Assembly (NCBI RefSeq): GCF_019933155.2
Contig: NZ_CP082944.1
Location: 994,001 to 1,058,000 of the forward strand
Length of the DNA stretch: 64,000 nt
Origin: Metabacillus dongyingensis
GTDB taxonomy: Bacteria; Bacillota; Bacilli; Bacillales; Bacillaceae
Direction of reading: 5' to 3'
Positions 18,753 through 27,622 of this stretch are shown one piece after another; positions within the stretch are counted from its first letter, which is position 1; each line of letters starts with the position of its first letter. Below the pieces are notes generated by a model. It searched no databases. It saw only the letters and a program-made list of their open reading frames with translations, and had not been told where the DNA came from. The position numbers were made by a program, and so were the translations under genes.

Positions 18753-19751
18753 TTAAAAAATCTTTTGATTTATAATTTTTCCTTTTCTTTCACTTCTAGT
18801 AGTCTGCTTGATTAAATACTTTTGGAATTTAGAATCACCTACTACGATTATTAATAATAGAAGCCCTGAAATAGCGTCATTCCAGTATGCAGGTATTTTC
18901 AAGTAAACTAACGAACTATTAATCACCGTAAAGAAAACAGCACCTAATCCAGCTCCTACAACACTTCCAACCCCACCTGTTAAACTAACCCCGCCTAATA
19001 CTGCAGCCGCAATTACTTGTAACTCCATTCCGCTTCCAGCCTGATTAGGAACAAATCCTATATTCATGACAAAAACCAATCCGGCTACAGACGCGGAAAT
19101 ACCGGAGAATATAAATGCCAGAACCTTGATTTTTTCTACTGGCAATCCGACAGATCTAGCGCCATTTTCATTGTCCCCGACAGCATAAAAATATCTGCCT
19201 GACCTTGTTCTTGTCAGATAAAAATGTGCTAGAAAGAGAATAGCTATTGTTATCCATACAGGCAATGACACCCCCAATAATGTTAATCCGGATAATTTTT
19301 TATAAAAATTCGGGATGTCTTCAATCCACATCCCCTCTGTATAAAGAAGCATAATGCCCCTAATGATGCCCAACATACCAAGTGTCATAATAATAGAAGG
19401 AATTTTAAAATAGGAAACGCCTATCCCATTTACTAATCCAATAACTGCCCCAACTAGAACAACCGCAAAAAATACTAGCCATATATTGTATCCGCTTGTA
19501 AGAAGAACACCGCAGACTGCAGCCGCAAAACCCATAATGGATCCAACAGATACATCGATATTAGAAGTGAACAGCACAAAAGACTGTCCAATTGCCATTA
19601 CTAGAAGAATGACACTCGCTTTTACCATTAACGAAATGGTAGCTCCTGCGATGAATTCGTGGTTTATTGCCCCCACTACTACGAAAAAAAGGATCATAAA
19701 TAGAAGAATGGATAGTTCTCTGGCTTTTAGAAGACGAAATAATAAGGACAT
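18753..19751 (-). CDS. lsrC: AI-2 ABC transporter permease LsrC
   Basis: 332 aa with about nine membrane segments. It carries TSNIDVSVGSIMGFAAA, the loop GARSVGLPVEKIKVLAFIFSG and AAVLGGVSLTGGVGSVVGAGLG, all typical of BPD_transp_2 permeases for ribose/AI-2 type importers. The start codon overlaps the lsrA stop codon by one base (TAATG), with AAGGAGG just upstream inside lsrA, indicating translational coupling. It partners with LsrD. Confidence 0.9.
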   Translation of the reverse strand: MSLLFRLLKARELSILLFMILFFVVVGAINHEFIAGATISLMVKASVILLVMAIGQSFVLFTSNIDVSVGSIMGFAAAVCGVLLTSGYNIWLVFFAVVLVGAVIGLVNGIGVSYFKIPSIIMTLGMLGIIRGIMLLYTEGMWIEDIPNFYKKLSGLTLLGVSLPVWITIAILFLAHFYLTRTRSGRYFYAVGDNENGARSVGLPVEKIKVLAFIFSGISASVAGLVFVMNIGFVPNQAGSGMELQVIAAAVLGGVSLTGGVGSVVGAGLGAVFFTVINSSLVYLKIPAYWNDAISGLLLLIIVVGDSKFQKYLIKQTTRSERKGKIINQKIF

Positions 19752-21292
19752 TAAGTAATCGCCTCCTTATTGATTCCGAAAGCGGAAGTGGTGATTTCGT
19801 CAAATGTAATATCCCTTTTTTCAAGTGTCTTTACGATATGTCCCTCGTGCATGACAATAACTCTGTCGCTCAATTTTTGAATCTCTTCAATATCTGAGGA
19901 AATCAGCAAGACTGCTCGGCCTTCTGCCTTTAAATCCTCAATCATTCGATAAATATCTGTCCGGGCATTTGCATCGATTCCTCTGGTTGGTTCATCTAGC
20001 ATGATTACTTTTGGTGCTGCAGCCAGGTATTTTGATAAAACTACTTTTTGTTGATTTCCTCCTGATAATTCCTTAAGCTCTTGATCACTATTCGTTGCTT
20101 TGATTTTTAAATCTGAGATGTATTTTGATGTGAGAAGTTTTTCGTGTTTAACAGGTAAAAATATACCTTTTAAACGATCTAATATAGTAGAGGTGATATT
20201 ATTCTTAATTGAAGTAATTGAAAATATCCCATGAGTATGCCGGTCTTCGGGGAGATAAACGAGTCCTTTATTAATTCTTTGTCGAATTGACAGCTTACTT
20301 ATATCAACTGTATCTAATAAAATTCGACCTTGCGAAAACTTGCCAATTCCAAATATAGATTCTGCTAATTCAGTACGGCCCGCTCCAACTACACCTGCAA
20401 TTCCAAGTATTTCACCTGGGAAAAGCTGAAAGGAAATAGTGTGGAAACACTTACTTGAAAGTTGGTAAACATCCAGAGCAGGTTTAGTTGAAACTGTTTC
20501 TTTATTGGAAATTACGGCAGGCCCGCTATCTAAAAAATTTGTTTCTTCTTTATGTCTTCTGAGAGAGGATGCTGCAGGCACAAGTCCTTCAAGCAATTTT
20601 TCGTAGTTGAATTTTGAAACAGGACCTTTTGCCGATATTATCCCGTCTCTTAAAACTGCTACAGAATTTGCCAAAGTAAATATTTCAGAGAATCTGTGAG
20701 TTATATAGAAAACCCCTAAACCTTCAGAAGATAACTGTTTAATTGTTTGAAACAATGAGTTAATCTCACCGAAAGTAAGAGTAGATGTAGGCTCATCAAG
20801 AATCAATATTTCTGCTTCACGAACCAGGCCTCGTATAATTTCAACCAGTTGCTGTTCTGCTATAGCAAGAGAGAAAGCATTTTTTTGTAAATCAAGTGTC
20901 CAGCCTAAACGGATGAGGATTTTCTCAATTTTCTTTTTTAAAACTGTTTTCGTTTCGGATAGACCGATCATAATATTTTCTTCAACAGTCATATTCGGAA
21001 AGATCAACGGTTCCTGAGGTACTAAATAAATACCATGCAGATGGGCATCATGTGTATTTGAGAAAGAAACCTGTTTTCCTCTAATTATCATGGTTCCGCT
21101 GTCAGGCTTATATAAACCTGTGATAATTTTCATTAAAGTTGATTTTCCTGCGCCATTACCTCCAACTATGGCATAGATCTCCCCTGAACGGAGAGTTAAA
21201 TCAACCCCTCTTAATACTGGATTGCCTGAAAATTTTTTATATATTTGATTGATTTCAAGTAAGCAGGCAAAGTCATTCAAGTTATTTTTCAC
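19751..21292 (-). CDS. lsrA: AI-2 ABC transporter ATP-binding protein LsrA
   Basis: 513 aa, two fused ABC ATPase domains of the RbsA/MglA type. The first has VGGNGAGKSTLMK (Walker A), LAIAEQQLVEIIRGL (signature region) and LILDEPTSTLT (Walker B). The second has a degenerate Walker A (GVVGAGRTELAES), LSGGNQQKVVLSKYL and MLDEPTRGIDANA, the usual asymmetry in this family. It powers AI-2 import. The GTG start at 21292 is chosen because AGGTGG lies about 10 bases upstream; a TTG 11 codons earlier has no ribosome site. It is first in the leftward lsr operon; the leader holds a cre-like site. Confidence 0.92.
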   Translation of the reverse strand: MKNNLNDFACLLEINQIYKKFSGNPVLRGVDLTLRSGEIYAIVGGNGAGKSTLMKIITGLYKPDSGTMIIRGKQVSFSNTHDAHLHGIYLVPQEPLIFPNMTVEENIMIGLSETKTVLKKKIEKILIRLGWTLDLQKNAFSLAIAEQQLVEIIRGLVREAEILILDEPTSTLTFGEINSLFQTIKQLSSEGLGVFYITHRFSEIFTLANSVAVLRDGIISAKGPVSKFNYEKLLEGLVPAASSLRRHKEETNFLDSGPAVISNKETVSTKPALDVYQLSSKCFHTISFQLFPGEILGIAGVVGAGRTELAESIFGIGKFSQGRILLDTVDISKLSIRQRINKGLVYLPEDRHTHGIFSITSIKNNITSTILDRLKGIFLPVKHEKLLTSKYISDLKIKATNSDQELKELSGGNQQKVVLSKYLAAAPKVIMLDEPTRGIDANARTDIYRMIEDLKAEGRAVLLISSDIEEIQKLSDRVIVMHEGHIVKTLEKRDITFDEITTSAFGINKEAIT

Positions 21293-21327
21293 CAGATTTT
21301 CACCACCTATATTATTAATAGTCAAAA

Positions 21328-21341
21328 ATAAAACGCTTTCA
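21328..21341 (-). promoter_or_regulatory. cre-like site in the lsrA leader
   Basis: Read on the minus strand the bases are TGAAAGCGTTTTAT, agreeing with the CcpA consensus TGWAANCGNTNWCA except at the last two positions. It lies between the predicted lsrA promoter and its start codon, where CcpA could act as a roadblock. Confidence 0.4.
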
Positions 21342-21433
21342 TTTTTGAGTCTAACAAGAAGTTGTGATGATCATTTTTTAATTGTATGATTATTTGTTTA
21401 TTGCAGAAGAGTGCTTGTTAAATATTTACACAA

Positions 21434-21462
21434 ATCATAAAACAATAAAAAAGGTAAGTCAA
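21434..21462 (-). promoter_or_regulatory. Predicted lsrACDB promoter
   Basis: On the minus strand TTGACT (21462-21457) and TATGAT (21439-21434) are spaced by 17 bases. The transcript leader would be about 135 bases. Confidence 0.55.
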
Positions 21463-21500
21463 CAATACTTTTATAATTTTCAGACTTTTTAAAATAAAGA

Positions 21501-21529
21501 TTGATTTGTAAAAAAACGGATGATATACT
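21501..21529 (+). promoter_or_regulatory. Predicted lsrR promoter
   Basis: TTGATT (21501-21506) and TATACT (21524-21529) are spaced by 17 bases, about 55 bases before the lsrR start. The lsrA and lsrR promoters are back to back, leaving about 40 bases between -35 boxes for an LsrR site. The only short perfect dyad noticed in the whole gap is ATGATCAT at 21367-21374. Confidence 0.6.
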
Positions 21530-21589
21530 TTTTGTAAATTTAGAACAATTATTCATCGTTCGGACAAAAGTTGAAAGGTTGATTCTTCA

Positions 21590-22558
21590 ATGAATGAAAA
21601 TATTTTCACGGAAAATTTATTAATAAAAGTCGCTTGGTACTATTACAAAGAAAATTTAACTCAAAATGATATCGCTGAAATTTTGAATATTTCTCGAAAT
21701 AAAGTAGTGAGACTGCTTGATAAAGCCAGAGCAGAAGGTGTTGTACAATTTCAAATAAAAGGATATGGATCTAACTGTCTAAGTATAGAAAAAGAATTTA
21801 AGGAGACTTTTTCACTTCAAAATGCATTTGTTATTCCAACTCCCATTGCAGAAAATGATTTAAGTGCTTCATTAGCTAAGGCAGCAGCGCAATTTATTCA
21901 AAACAAGCTTGAGAAGCAAGACCTGGTAGGTTTTGGTTGGGGAAAAGCAGTTTCTAATACAATCGAACATCTGTCATTGGAGACAGACAATGAATTATCT
22001 GTCGTAACTCTAACAGGAGGTGTGAATTATTATTTTCCTAACAGCAACTCAGTCAGTGGAGGGATTGGGAAATTTAACAAAATACATGTTATTCCGACCC
22101 CCTTCATGGTTTCAACTGAAGAAATGGCAGCTAAGTTTTTAAATGAGCCATCTGTAAAGGAATTTCTTGATCTCGCTAAATTATCAAAATATGTGGTTGT
22201 AGGAATTGGCGGTATTTATCCGGATGCAACAATTATACTTGAAGAAAAAATGACCATTAATGAACTGACTCACATTAAACAGCAAAATGCTGTAGGAGAT
22301 ATATTAGGTCAGTTTTTTAATAGAAACGGGGAAGTTCTGGATTTGCCTCATCATGCCAGATTGATAGGTACAAAGCTCTCAACACTTAAAGAAATGAACA
22401 ATGTCATTGCAGTAGCGGGAGGTGATAAGAAAGTAGAAGCGATTTACGGCGCTTTGAAAGGTAAATATATCCATACTATGATTACAGATGAATCAACTGC
22501 AGAATCTCTAATTAAAATGGAGGTGGAAAGCAAGAATGAATTACATTCTGGCGCTTGA
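21590..22558 (+). CDS. lsrR: LsrR, SorC/DeoR-type repressor of AI-2 genes
   Basis: 322 aa. The N-terminal helix-turn-helix LTQNDIAEILNISRNKVVRLLDKARAEGVVQ (about residues 21-52) is followed by a sugar-phosphate binding SorC-type domain with GFGWGKAVSNTIEHL, TLTGGVNYYF and VVGIGGIYPDATI. In known Lsr systems LsrR represses the transporter genes until it binds phospho-AI-2 made by LsrK. The ATG at 21590 is weakly supported by GAAAGGTTG upstream. It is divergent from lsrA and overlaps lsrK by 23 bases, so the repressor and the kinase that makes its inducer are translated together. Confidence 0.92.
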   Translation: MNENIFTENLLIKVAWYYYKENLTQNDIAEILNISRNKVVRLLDKARAEGVVQFQIKGYGSNCLSIEKEFKETFSLQNAFVIPTPIAENDLSASLAKAAAQFIQNKLEKQDLVGFGWGKAVSNTIEHLSLETDNELSVVTLTGGVNYYFPNSNSVSGGIGKFNKIHVIPTPFMVSTEEMAAKFLNEPSVKEFLDLAKLSKYVVVGIGGIYPDATIILEEKMTINELTHIKQQNAVGDILGQFFNRNGEVLDLPHHARLIGTKLSTLKEMNNVIAVAGGDKKVEAIYGALKGKYIHTMITDESTAESLIKMEVESKNELHSGA

Positions 22559-24095
22559 TGCGGGCACAGGGAGTGTCCGTGCAGTTTTATTTGATTTAGA
22601 AGGTAACCAGGCATCTGTTTCACAGGCGGAATGGACTCATTTATCAGATGAAAATTATCCAGGCTCAATGGACTTTGACTGGAGCAAGAATTGGGAGCTA
22701 ACTGTAAGATGTATAAAGAATTTGTTAGAAGAAAGCAACATAGATCCACATGAGATTAAAGCTATCAGCGCTACTAGTATGAGGGAGGGATTTGTGCTAT
22801 ACGATGAAAACGGAGAGGAGATATGGGCTTGTGCAAACGTAGATGCACGCGCTTCAGAGGAAGTTAAATTGCTTAAATCAATAGATTCAGACCTAGAACA
22901 GAAAATCTATGAACTATCTGGACAAACTTTTGCTTTGGGCGCTCTTCCCAGATTGTTGTGGCTGAAGAATCATAAACCTGAACTTTACGAAAAAGCTGCA
23001 TCTATTTCAATGATAAATGACTGGATTCTTTATAAGTTGTCTGGAGAATTAAAGGCAGATCCTTCCAATGGCTGTACCACTGGCATCTTCGATTTAAGTA
23101 AACGCACATGGACTTCCGCAGTCACTGATCTTTGCGGAATAAAAAGCAGTATATTCCCTCAAGTAAAAGAAGCTGGCACCATTCTTGGCACAGTCACAAA
23201 TGAAAGCGCATCCATAACAAGCTTGAAACCTGGCACCCTGGTGATTTCAGGTGGAGGTGATGCACAAATGGCATCGGTCGGAGTGGGTGCAGTCCGTAAG
23301 CACCAAACCGTTATTTCGGGCGGATCGTTTTGGCAGCAAGAGGTGAATATCGATAAGCCGCTGGTTGACAGACATGGGCGTATCCGTGTGAACTGTCATG
23401 CTGTACCAGACTTATGGCAAATTGAAACAATAGCTTTTTTTCCGGGACTTGTGATGCGGTGGTTTCGGGATGCTTTCTGTGATAGTGAGAAAGAACAAGC
23501 AGCTGCTTCCGGGAAAGATGCTTATGAAATACTAGAAGAAAAAGCAAAAGATGTACCAATTGGGTCTCATGGAATTATGCCTATTTTTTCAGACGTCATG
23601 AATTACATGTCTTGGCGACATGCATCACCTTCCTTTATCAACCTTAGTCTAGATCCTCACAAAGCAGGCAAAAAAGAAATGTTTAAATCACTCCAAGAAA
23701 ACGCCGCCTTAATCACCCTAGGAAATCTAAAAATCATTCAAGAAGAAACTGGATTCTATCCAAAAGAAGTTATTTTTGCAGGTGGAGCTTCAAAAGGGAA
23801 ACTATGGAGCCAAACATTGGCTGATGTTTTGGGGATTCCAGTGAAAATCCCTGCAGTAAAAGAAGCAGCTGCGCTAGGTACAGCTTTATTTGCAGGGATT
23901 GGTGCAGGTCTATATTCCGATATCTACGAAGCCGTTGAGAAAGTAGTAAAGTGGGATCGTATTCACACCCCTAATCCTGTCAGTCATGAAAAATACCTTG
24001 TTATTTATGAACATTGGAGAAATATTTATATCGAGCAGCTGCGCATTGCCGACAGTGGATTAACAAATCACATGTGGAAGGCTCCAGGCCTATAA
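22536..24095 (+). CDS. lsrK: Autoinducer-2 kinase LsrK
   Basis: 519 aa, FGGY carbohydrate kinase family. N-terminal ALDAGTGSVRAVLFDLEGN is the phosphate-binding loop; ATSMREGFVLYDENG, SGGGDAQMASVGVG (catalytic Asp region) and FAGGASKGKLW follow. The family identity is LsrK and not a pentulokinase because of SMREGFVLYD and WQIETIAFFPGLVMRWFRDAF and because of its neighbours. It phosphorylates DPD on C5, trapping it inside the cell and making the LsrR inducer. The ATG is preceded by GGAGG inside the end of lsrR. Confidence 0.92.
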   Translation: MNYILALDAGTGSVRAVLFDLEGNQASVSQAEWTHLSDENYPGSMDFDWSKNWELTVRCIKNLLEESNIDPHEIKAISATSMREGFVLYDENGEEIWACANVDARASEEVKLLKSIDSDLEQKIYELSGQTFALGALPRLLWLKNHKPELYEKAASISMINDWILYKLSGELKADPSNGCTTGIFDLSKRTWTSAVTDLCGIKSSIFPQVKEAGTILGTVTNESASITSLKPGTLVISGGGDAQMASVGVGAVRKHQTVISGGSFWQQEVNIDKPLVDRHGRIRVNCHAVPDLWQIETIAFFPGLVMRWFRDAFCDSEKEQAAASGKDAYEILEEKAKDVPIGSHGIMPIFSDVMNYMSWRHASPSFINLSLDPHKAGKKEMFKSLQENAALITLGNLKIIQEETGFYPKEVIFAGGASKGKLWSQTLADVLGIPVKIPAVKEAAALGTALFAGIGAGLYSDIYEAVEKVVKWDRIHTPNPVSHEKYLVIYEHWRNIYIEQLRIADSGLTNHMWKAPGL

Positions 24096-24121
24096 AATTC
24101 ACTTTGAAGGGAGGTGAATAG

Positions 24122-24478
24122 ATGAAAAAAGTGAATGAAAATGACTTTGAATATCGCTTTGGAGATAACGGGCCCAAATACTTACTTCAAGGCCCTAATG
24201 TTGATATAGGGATTGTTGTTTTAAAACCGGGTCAGGATTTTCCCAATCACTATCATACAACCTGTGAAGAGGATTTCTATATTCTTGAAGGATCGATAGA
24301 TTTTTATATTAATAATAATAAATATACGGCAAAGCCAGGAGATTTAATCCAATGCCGGCCTGGTGATTCTCATTATCTGTTCAATAATTCATCTGAGATA
24401 TTTAAGGCTGTATTTATTAAGTCACCTCATATAACTGAAAAAGATTCCGTCATTGTTGATAACCCTATCATTAATTAA
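24122..24478 (+). CDS. Small cupin protein in the lsrG position
   Basis: 118 aa, single cupin domain. Motif 1 is HYHTTCEEDFYILEGSIDFYI with the metal-ligand pattern H-x-H-x5-E; motif 2 is GDLIQCRPGDSHYLFNN with the second histidine. It lies between lsrK and lsrF with AGGGAGGTGA just before the ATG, so it belongs to the same operon. In enteric lsr operons this slot holds LsrG, an ABM-fold enzyme that isomerises phospho-DPD for LsrF. No LsrG-like frame is present here. I infer that this cupin performs, or assists, that isomerisation; a simple binding role is also possible. Confidence 0.8.
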   Translation: MKKVNENDFEYRFGDNGPKYLLQGPNVDIGIVVLKPGQDFPNHYHTTCEEDFYILEGSIDFYINNNKYTAKPGDLIQCRPGDSHYLFNNSSEIFKAVFIKSPHITEKDSVIVDNPIIN

Positions 24479-24492
24479 GGAGAGGATAGATT

Positions 24493-25287
24493 ATGAGTTG
24501 GGGATTTAGAAATCGTTTGAATAAAATATTGCCGGATGGAAGAGCTGTCATGCTGGCTATTGATCATGGTTATTTTCTAGGACCAATCAGCGGGCTGGAA
24601 AAGCCGGGAGAGACGGTAAAAGAACTGCTGCCTTATACAGATTCTTTATACTTAACCAGAGGGACGCTTGCTGCAAGTATTTCCGATAACACTGAAAAGC
24701 CTATGGTCCTGCGAATTTCTGGAGGGCCAACAGTAGTTGGGAAAGACCTGGCAAACGAAACGATTGTCACATCAATAAAAGAAGCAATTCGTCATAATGT
24801 TGTTGGAGTGGGTGTTTCTGTGTTTGTTGGTTCAGAATATGAAACTCAAACAATTACAAATCTTGCACATGCTGTAACAGATGCACATGACTTTGGGCTG
24901 CCTGTTCTAGGTATTACAGCAGTTGGGAAAGAGCTTGAAAAGAGGGATGCCCGCTTCCTTGCTTTAGCATCGAGGGTAACGGCGGAAATGGGAGCAGATA
25001 TTGTCAAAACCTATTACTGTGATGATTTTGAAAAAGTCACTAGTAAATGTCCAGTTCCAATCGTTATAGCTGGGGGACCTAAATTTGATACTATTCGCGA
25101 AGCATTGGAAATTACCTATAATGCAATGGAGCAAGGTGCGGCTGGAGTTGATATGGGCCGCAATATTTGGCAATCATCCCATCCTACAGCCATGATTAAA
25201 GCGATCCATTCAATTGTTAAACAAAATTACTCTGTCAATGAAGCTGTTGAGTTATATGAATCTGTTACAAGAGTTAAGACATCATAA
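24493..25287 (+). CDS. lsrF: LsrF, 3-hydroxy-2,4-pentadione-5-phosphate thiolase
   Basis: 264 aa, class I aldolase-like TIM barrel. GRAVMLAIDHGYFLGP, SLYLTRGTL, RISGGPTVVGKDLANE, ADIVKTYYCDDFE (expected Schiff-base lysine) and GVDMGRNIWQ are all typical of LsrF. It is somewhat shorter than the enteric protein, which has a longer N-terminal part. It transfers the acetyl group of the isomerised phospho-AI-2 to CoA, giving dihydroxyacetone phosphate and acetyl-CoA. It is last in lsrR-lsrK-cupin-lsrF, preceded by AAGGAGAGG and followed by a terminator. Confidence 0.93.
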   Translation: MSWGFRNRLNKILPDGRAVMLAIDHGYFLGPISGLEKPGETVKELLPYTDSLYLTRGTLAASISDNTEKPMVLRISGGPTVVGKDLANETIVTSIKEAIRHNVVGVGVSVFVGSEYETQTITNLAHAVTDAHDFGLPVLGITAVGKELEKRDARFLALASRVTAEMGADIVKTYYCDDFEKVTSKCPVPIVIAGGPKFDTIREALEITYNAMEQGAAGVDMGRNIWQSSHPTAMIKAIHSIVKQNYSVNEAVELYESVTRVKTS

Positions 25288-25325
25288 ATCTTTCAAAATC
25301 TTGAAGGTGAATAATGCAGGCAGCG

Positions 25326-25352
25326 AGACACTGTAAAGGCAGTGTCTTTTTT
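25326..25352 (+). terminator. Terminator after lsrF
   Basis: AGACACTG pairs perfectly with CAGTGTCT across TAAAGG, followed by a T-run. Confidence 0.9.
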
Positions 25353-25463
25353 ATTTTTACTCTAATTTTACAAAAAGCCTGTTTTAATTAAAAATGAGTT
25401 TCATTGCCGAAATTATGTGGTAATTCAATAGAGTAAATATAATAGAACGGAAGGATGAATCAA

Positions 25464-27518
25464 TTGGACAAGCACTCTAAAAACAGCAAGGACGAACAGT
25501 TAGAAGCCTACCGGGTTGATGATACAGGGAAAAAGCTGACAACGAATCAGGGGCTGCGTGTTTCAGATGATGAGCATTCTTTGAAAGCGGGTGTCAGGGG
25601 CCCAACACTTATGGAAGATTTTCATTTCAGGGAAAAGATGACTCATTTTGATCATGAGCGCATTCCTGAACGAATTGTGCATGCTATGGGCTACGGGGCT
25701 CATGGTTATTTTCAGGTTTACGAGCCGATGAAAGAGTTCACAAAAGCTAAATTTCTTCAGGATCCATCTGTTAAAACACCTGTATTTGTCCGTTTTTCAA
25801 CGGTGGCGGGCTCCAGGGGTTCAGGTGATACAGTAAGAGATGCAAGAGGATTTGCAACGAAGTTCTATACGGAAGAAGGAAATTATGATCTAGTCGGAAA
25901 TAACATTCCGGTTTTCTTCATTCAGGATGCGATTAAGTTTCCGGATTTGGTGCACGCACTAAAACCTGAACCGCATAATGAAATGCCTCAGGCATCTACT
26001 GCTCACGATACGTTTTGGGATTTCATTGCTAACAATCAGGAATCAGCACATATGATTATGTGGGCAATGTCCGACCGGGCAATCCCGCGAAGCTACCGGA
26101 TGATGGAGGGATTTGGCGTACATACCTTCAGATTTGTAAACGAGGAAGGAAAGGGCCGCTTTGTTAAATTCCACTGGAAGCCGAAGCTTGGTGTTCATTC
26201 TCTTGTCTGGGATGAAGCTCAAAAGCTTGCAGGAAAAGATCCTGATTTTCATAGAAGAGATCTTTATGAAGCGATTGAAAATGGAGATTATCCAGAGTAT
26301 GAGCTTGGCGTTCAAATCATAGAAGAAGAGGATGAATTTAACTTCGACTTTGACATTCTCGATCCGACAAAACTATGGCCGGAGGAAATCATTCCTGTAA
26401 AATTGATTGGAAAAATGACATTGGACCGCAACCAGGATAACGTATTTGCAGAAACTGAACAGGTTGCGTTTCATCCGGGAAGTGTAGTACCCGGCATTGA
26501 TTTTTCAAATGATCCTTTGCTTCAGGGGCGTTTATTTTCATATACAGATACACAGCTCTCAAGACTTGGCGGTCCAAACTTCCATGAGCTTCCGATCAAT
26601 CGTCCCGTCTGTCCGTTCCATAACAACCAAAGAGACGGCATGCACCGCATGACGATCAATCGCGGTCAGACGGCTTATCATAAGAATTCACTTGCTCAAA
26701 ATGACCCTCGTCCCGCTGCTGAAGAAGAAGGAGGCTATGTCCATTATCAGGAAAAGGTAGAGGGAAGTAAAATCCGTCAGCGCAGTGAAAGCTTTAAGGA
26801 TCATTTTTCACAGGCTAAGCTGTTCTGGAACAGCATGACGGAAATTGAAAAGCAGCATATCATCTCAGCTTTCCGCTTTGAGCTCGGAAAAGTGAAGAGC
26901 AAAGATGTTCAGCAGCAGGTTGTGGACATGATCAGTTCTATAGATATGAGGCTTGCAAAAGAAGTCGCAGCAGGCCTTGGAGCTGCCGTCAATAATGCTG
27001 CTTTAGAGTCAGGTGCAACGAACTCATCACCTGCACTCAGTCAGGAAAAAACAATAAAAGTTCCGGACACACGCAAAGTAGCGGTACTAGTTGAGGACGG
27101 ATACATTGCTGCTCAACTAAATCCATTCTTAAGTGCTTTAGAAGAAGCAGGTATGACGCCAGAAGTGGTCAGTCACACCCTGAGCCCGCTTAAAAGTGAT
27201 GACGGTCACGAGCTTGAAGTGGACCATACTTTCCTAACCAGTGATTCCGTTTTATTTGACTCCATTTACATTGCAGGAGGTACTAAAAGCAGGGATCTCT
27301 TACTGCAGAAAAAAGAAGCGATTGCATTCTTGAAAGAAGGCTTCAGCCATTTCAAAGCGATTGGGGCAGCATATGAAGCTGCCGAGATTCTAGAGGCAGC
27401 AGGAATTGGCAATGGTTCAGGCGTAGTAGTTGCTGGAGAAGCAGAAAAAGCGGCGACTTTCTCCGATGCATTTATTGCAGCTGCAGCCGAGCACCGCCAC
27501 TGGGACAGAGAAGTTTAA
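25464..27518 (+). CDS. katE: Large-subunit catalase (KatE type)
   Basis: About 684 aa, a clade 2 catalase. The core has RIPERIVHAMGYGAHGYF (catalytic His), RFSTVAGSRGSGDTVRDARGFATKFYT, VGNNIPVFFIQD (distal Asn) and RLFSYTDTQLSRLGGPNF (heme-ligand Tyr). The extra C-terminal domain from about residue 530 (KVAVLVEDGYIAAQ) is the DJ-1/glutamine-amidotransferase-like fold found in KatE/HPII. It removes hydrogen peroxide in the cytoplasm. The start is uncertain: ATG at 25455 touches GGAAGG with no spacing, while TTG at 25464 has AAGGA 8 bases upstream and is preferred. No clear SigB promoter was seen. A terminator follows. Confidence 0.93.
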   Translation: MDKHSKNSKDEQLEAYRVDDTGKKLTTNQGLRVSDDEHSLKAGVRGPTLMEDFHFREKMTHFDHERIPERIVHAMGYGAHGYFQVYEPMKEFTKAKFLQDPSVKTPVFVRFSTVAGSRGSGDTVRDARGFATKFYTEEGNYDLVGNNIPVFFIQDAIKFPDLVHALKPEPHNEMPQASTAHDTFWDFIANNQESAHMIMWAMSDRAIPRSYRMMEGFGVHTFRFVNEEGKGRFVKFHWKPKLGVHSLVWDEAQKLAGKDPDFHRRDLYEAIENGDYPEYELGVQIIEEEDEFNFDFDILDPTKLWPEEIIPVKLIGKMTLDRNQDNVFAETEQVAFHPGSVVPGIDFSNDPLLQGRLFSYTDTQLSRLGGPNFHELPINRPVCPFHNNQRDGMHRMTINRGQTAYHKNSLAQNDPRPAAEEEGGYVHYQEKVEGSKIRQRSESFKDHFSQAKLFWNSMTEIEKQHIISAFRFELGKVKSKDVQQQVVDMISSIDMRLAKEVAAGLGAAVNNAALESGATNSSPALSQEKTIKVPDTRKVAVLVEDGYIAAQLNPFLSALEEAGMTPEVVSHTLSPLKSDDGHELEVDHTFLTSDSVLFDSIYIAGGTKSRDLLLQKKEAIAFLKEGFSHFKAIGAAYEAAEILEAAGIGNGSGVVVAGEAEKAATFSDAFIAAAAEHRHWDREV

Positions 27519-27528
27519 TAGAAGAAAA

Positions 27529-27555
27529 GGCACTGTTTTCTCAGTGTCTTTTTTT
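27529..27555 (+). terminator. Terminator after katE
   Basis: GGCACTG pairs with CAGTGTC (one wobble) across TTTTCT and is followed by seven Ts. Confidence 0.85.
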
Positions 27556-27622
27556 GCATAAAAAAAGAGAAAGAACGCAGGGCTCTTTCTCCAAATATAG
27601 GTATTGTTAGGATGAACAAAGG

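Noticed and set aside
23311..23559. Antisense frame inside lsrK
   Set aside because: It is a shadow of a well-supported gene, with no start signals of its own.
25381..25454. SigB promoter in front of katE
   Set aside because: B. subtilis katE is SigB-dependent, but I could not find a convincing GTTTAA / GGGTAT pair with correct spacing; the TATAAT at 25438 is too close to the start codon.
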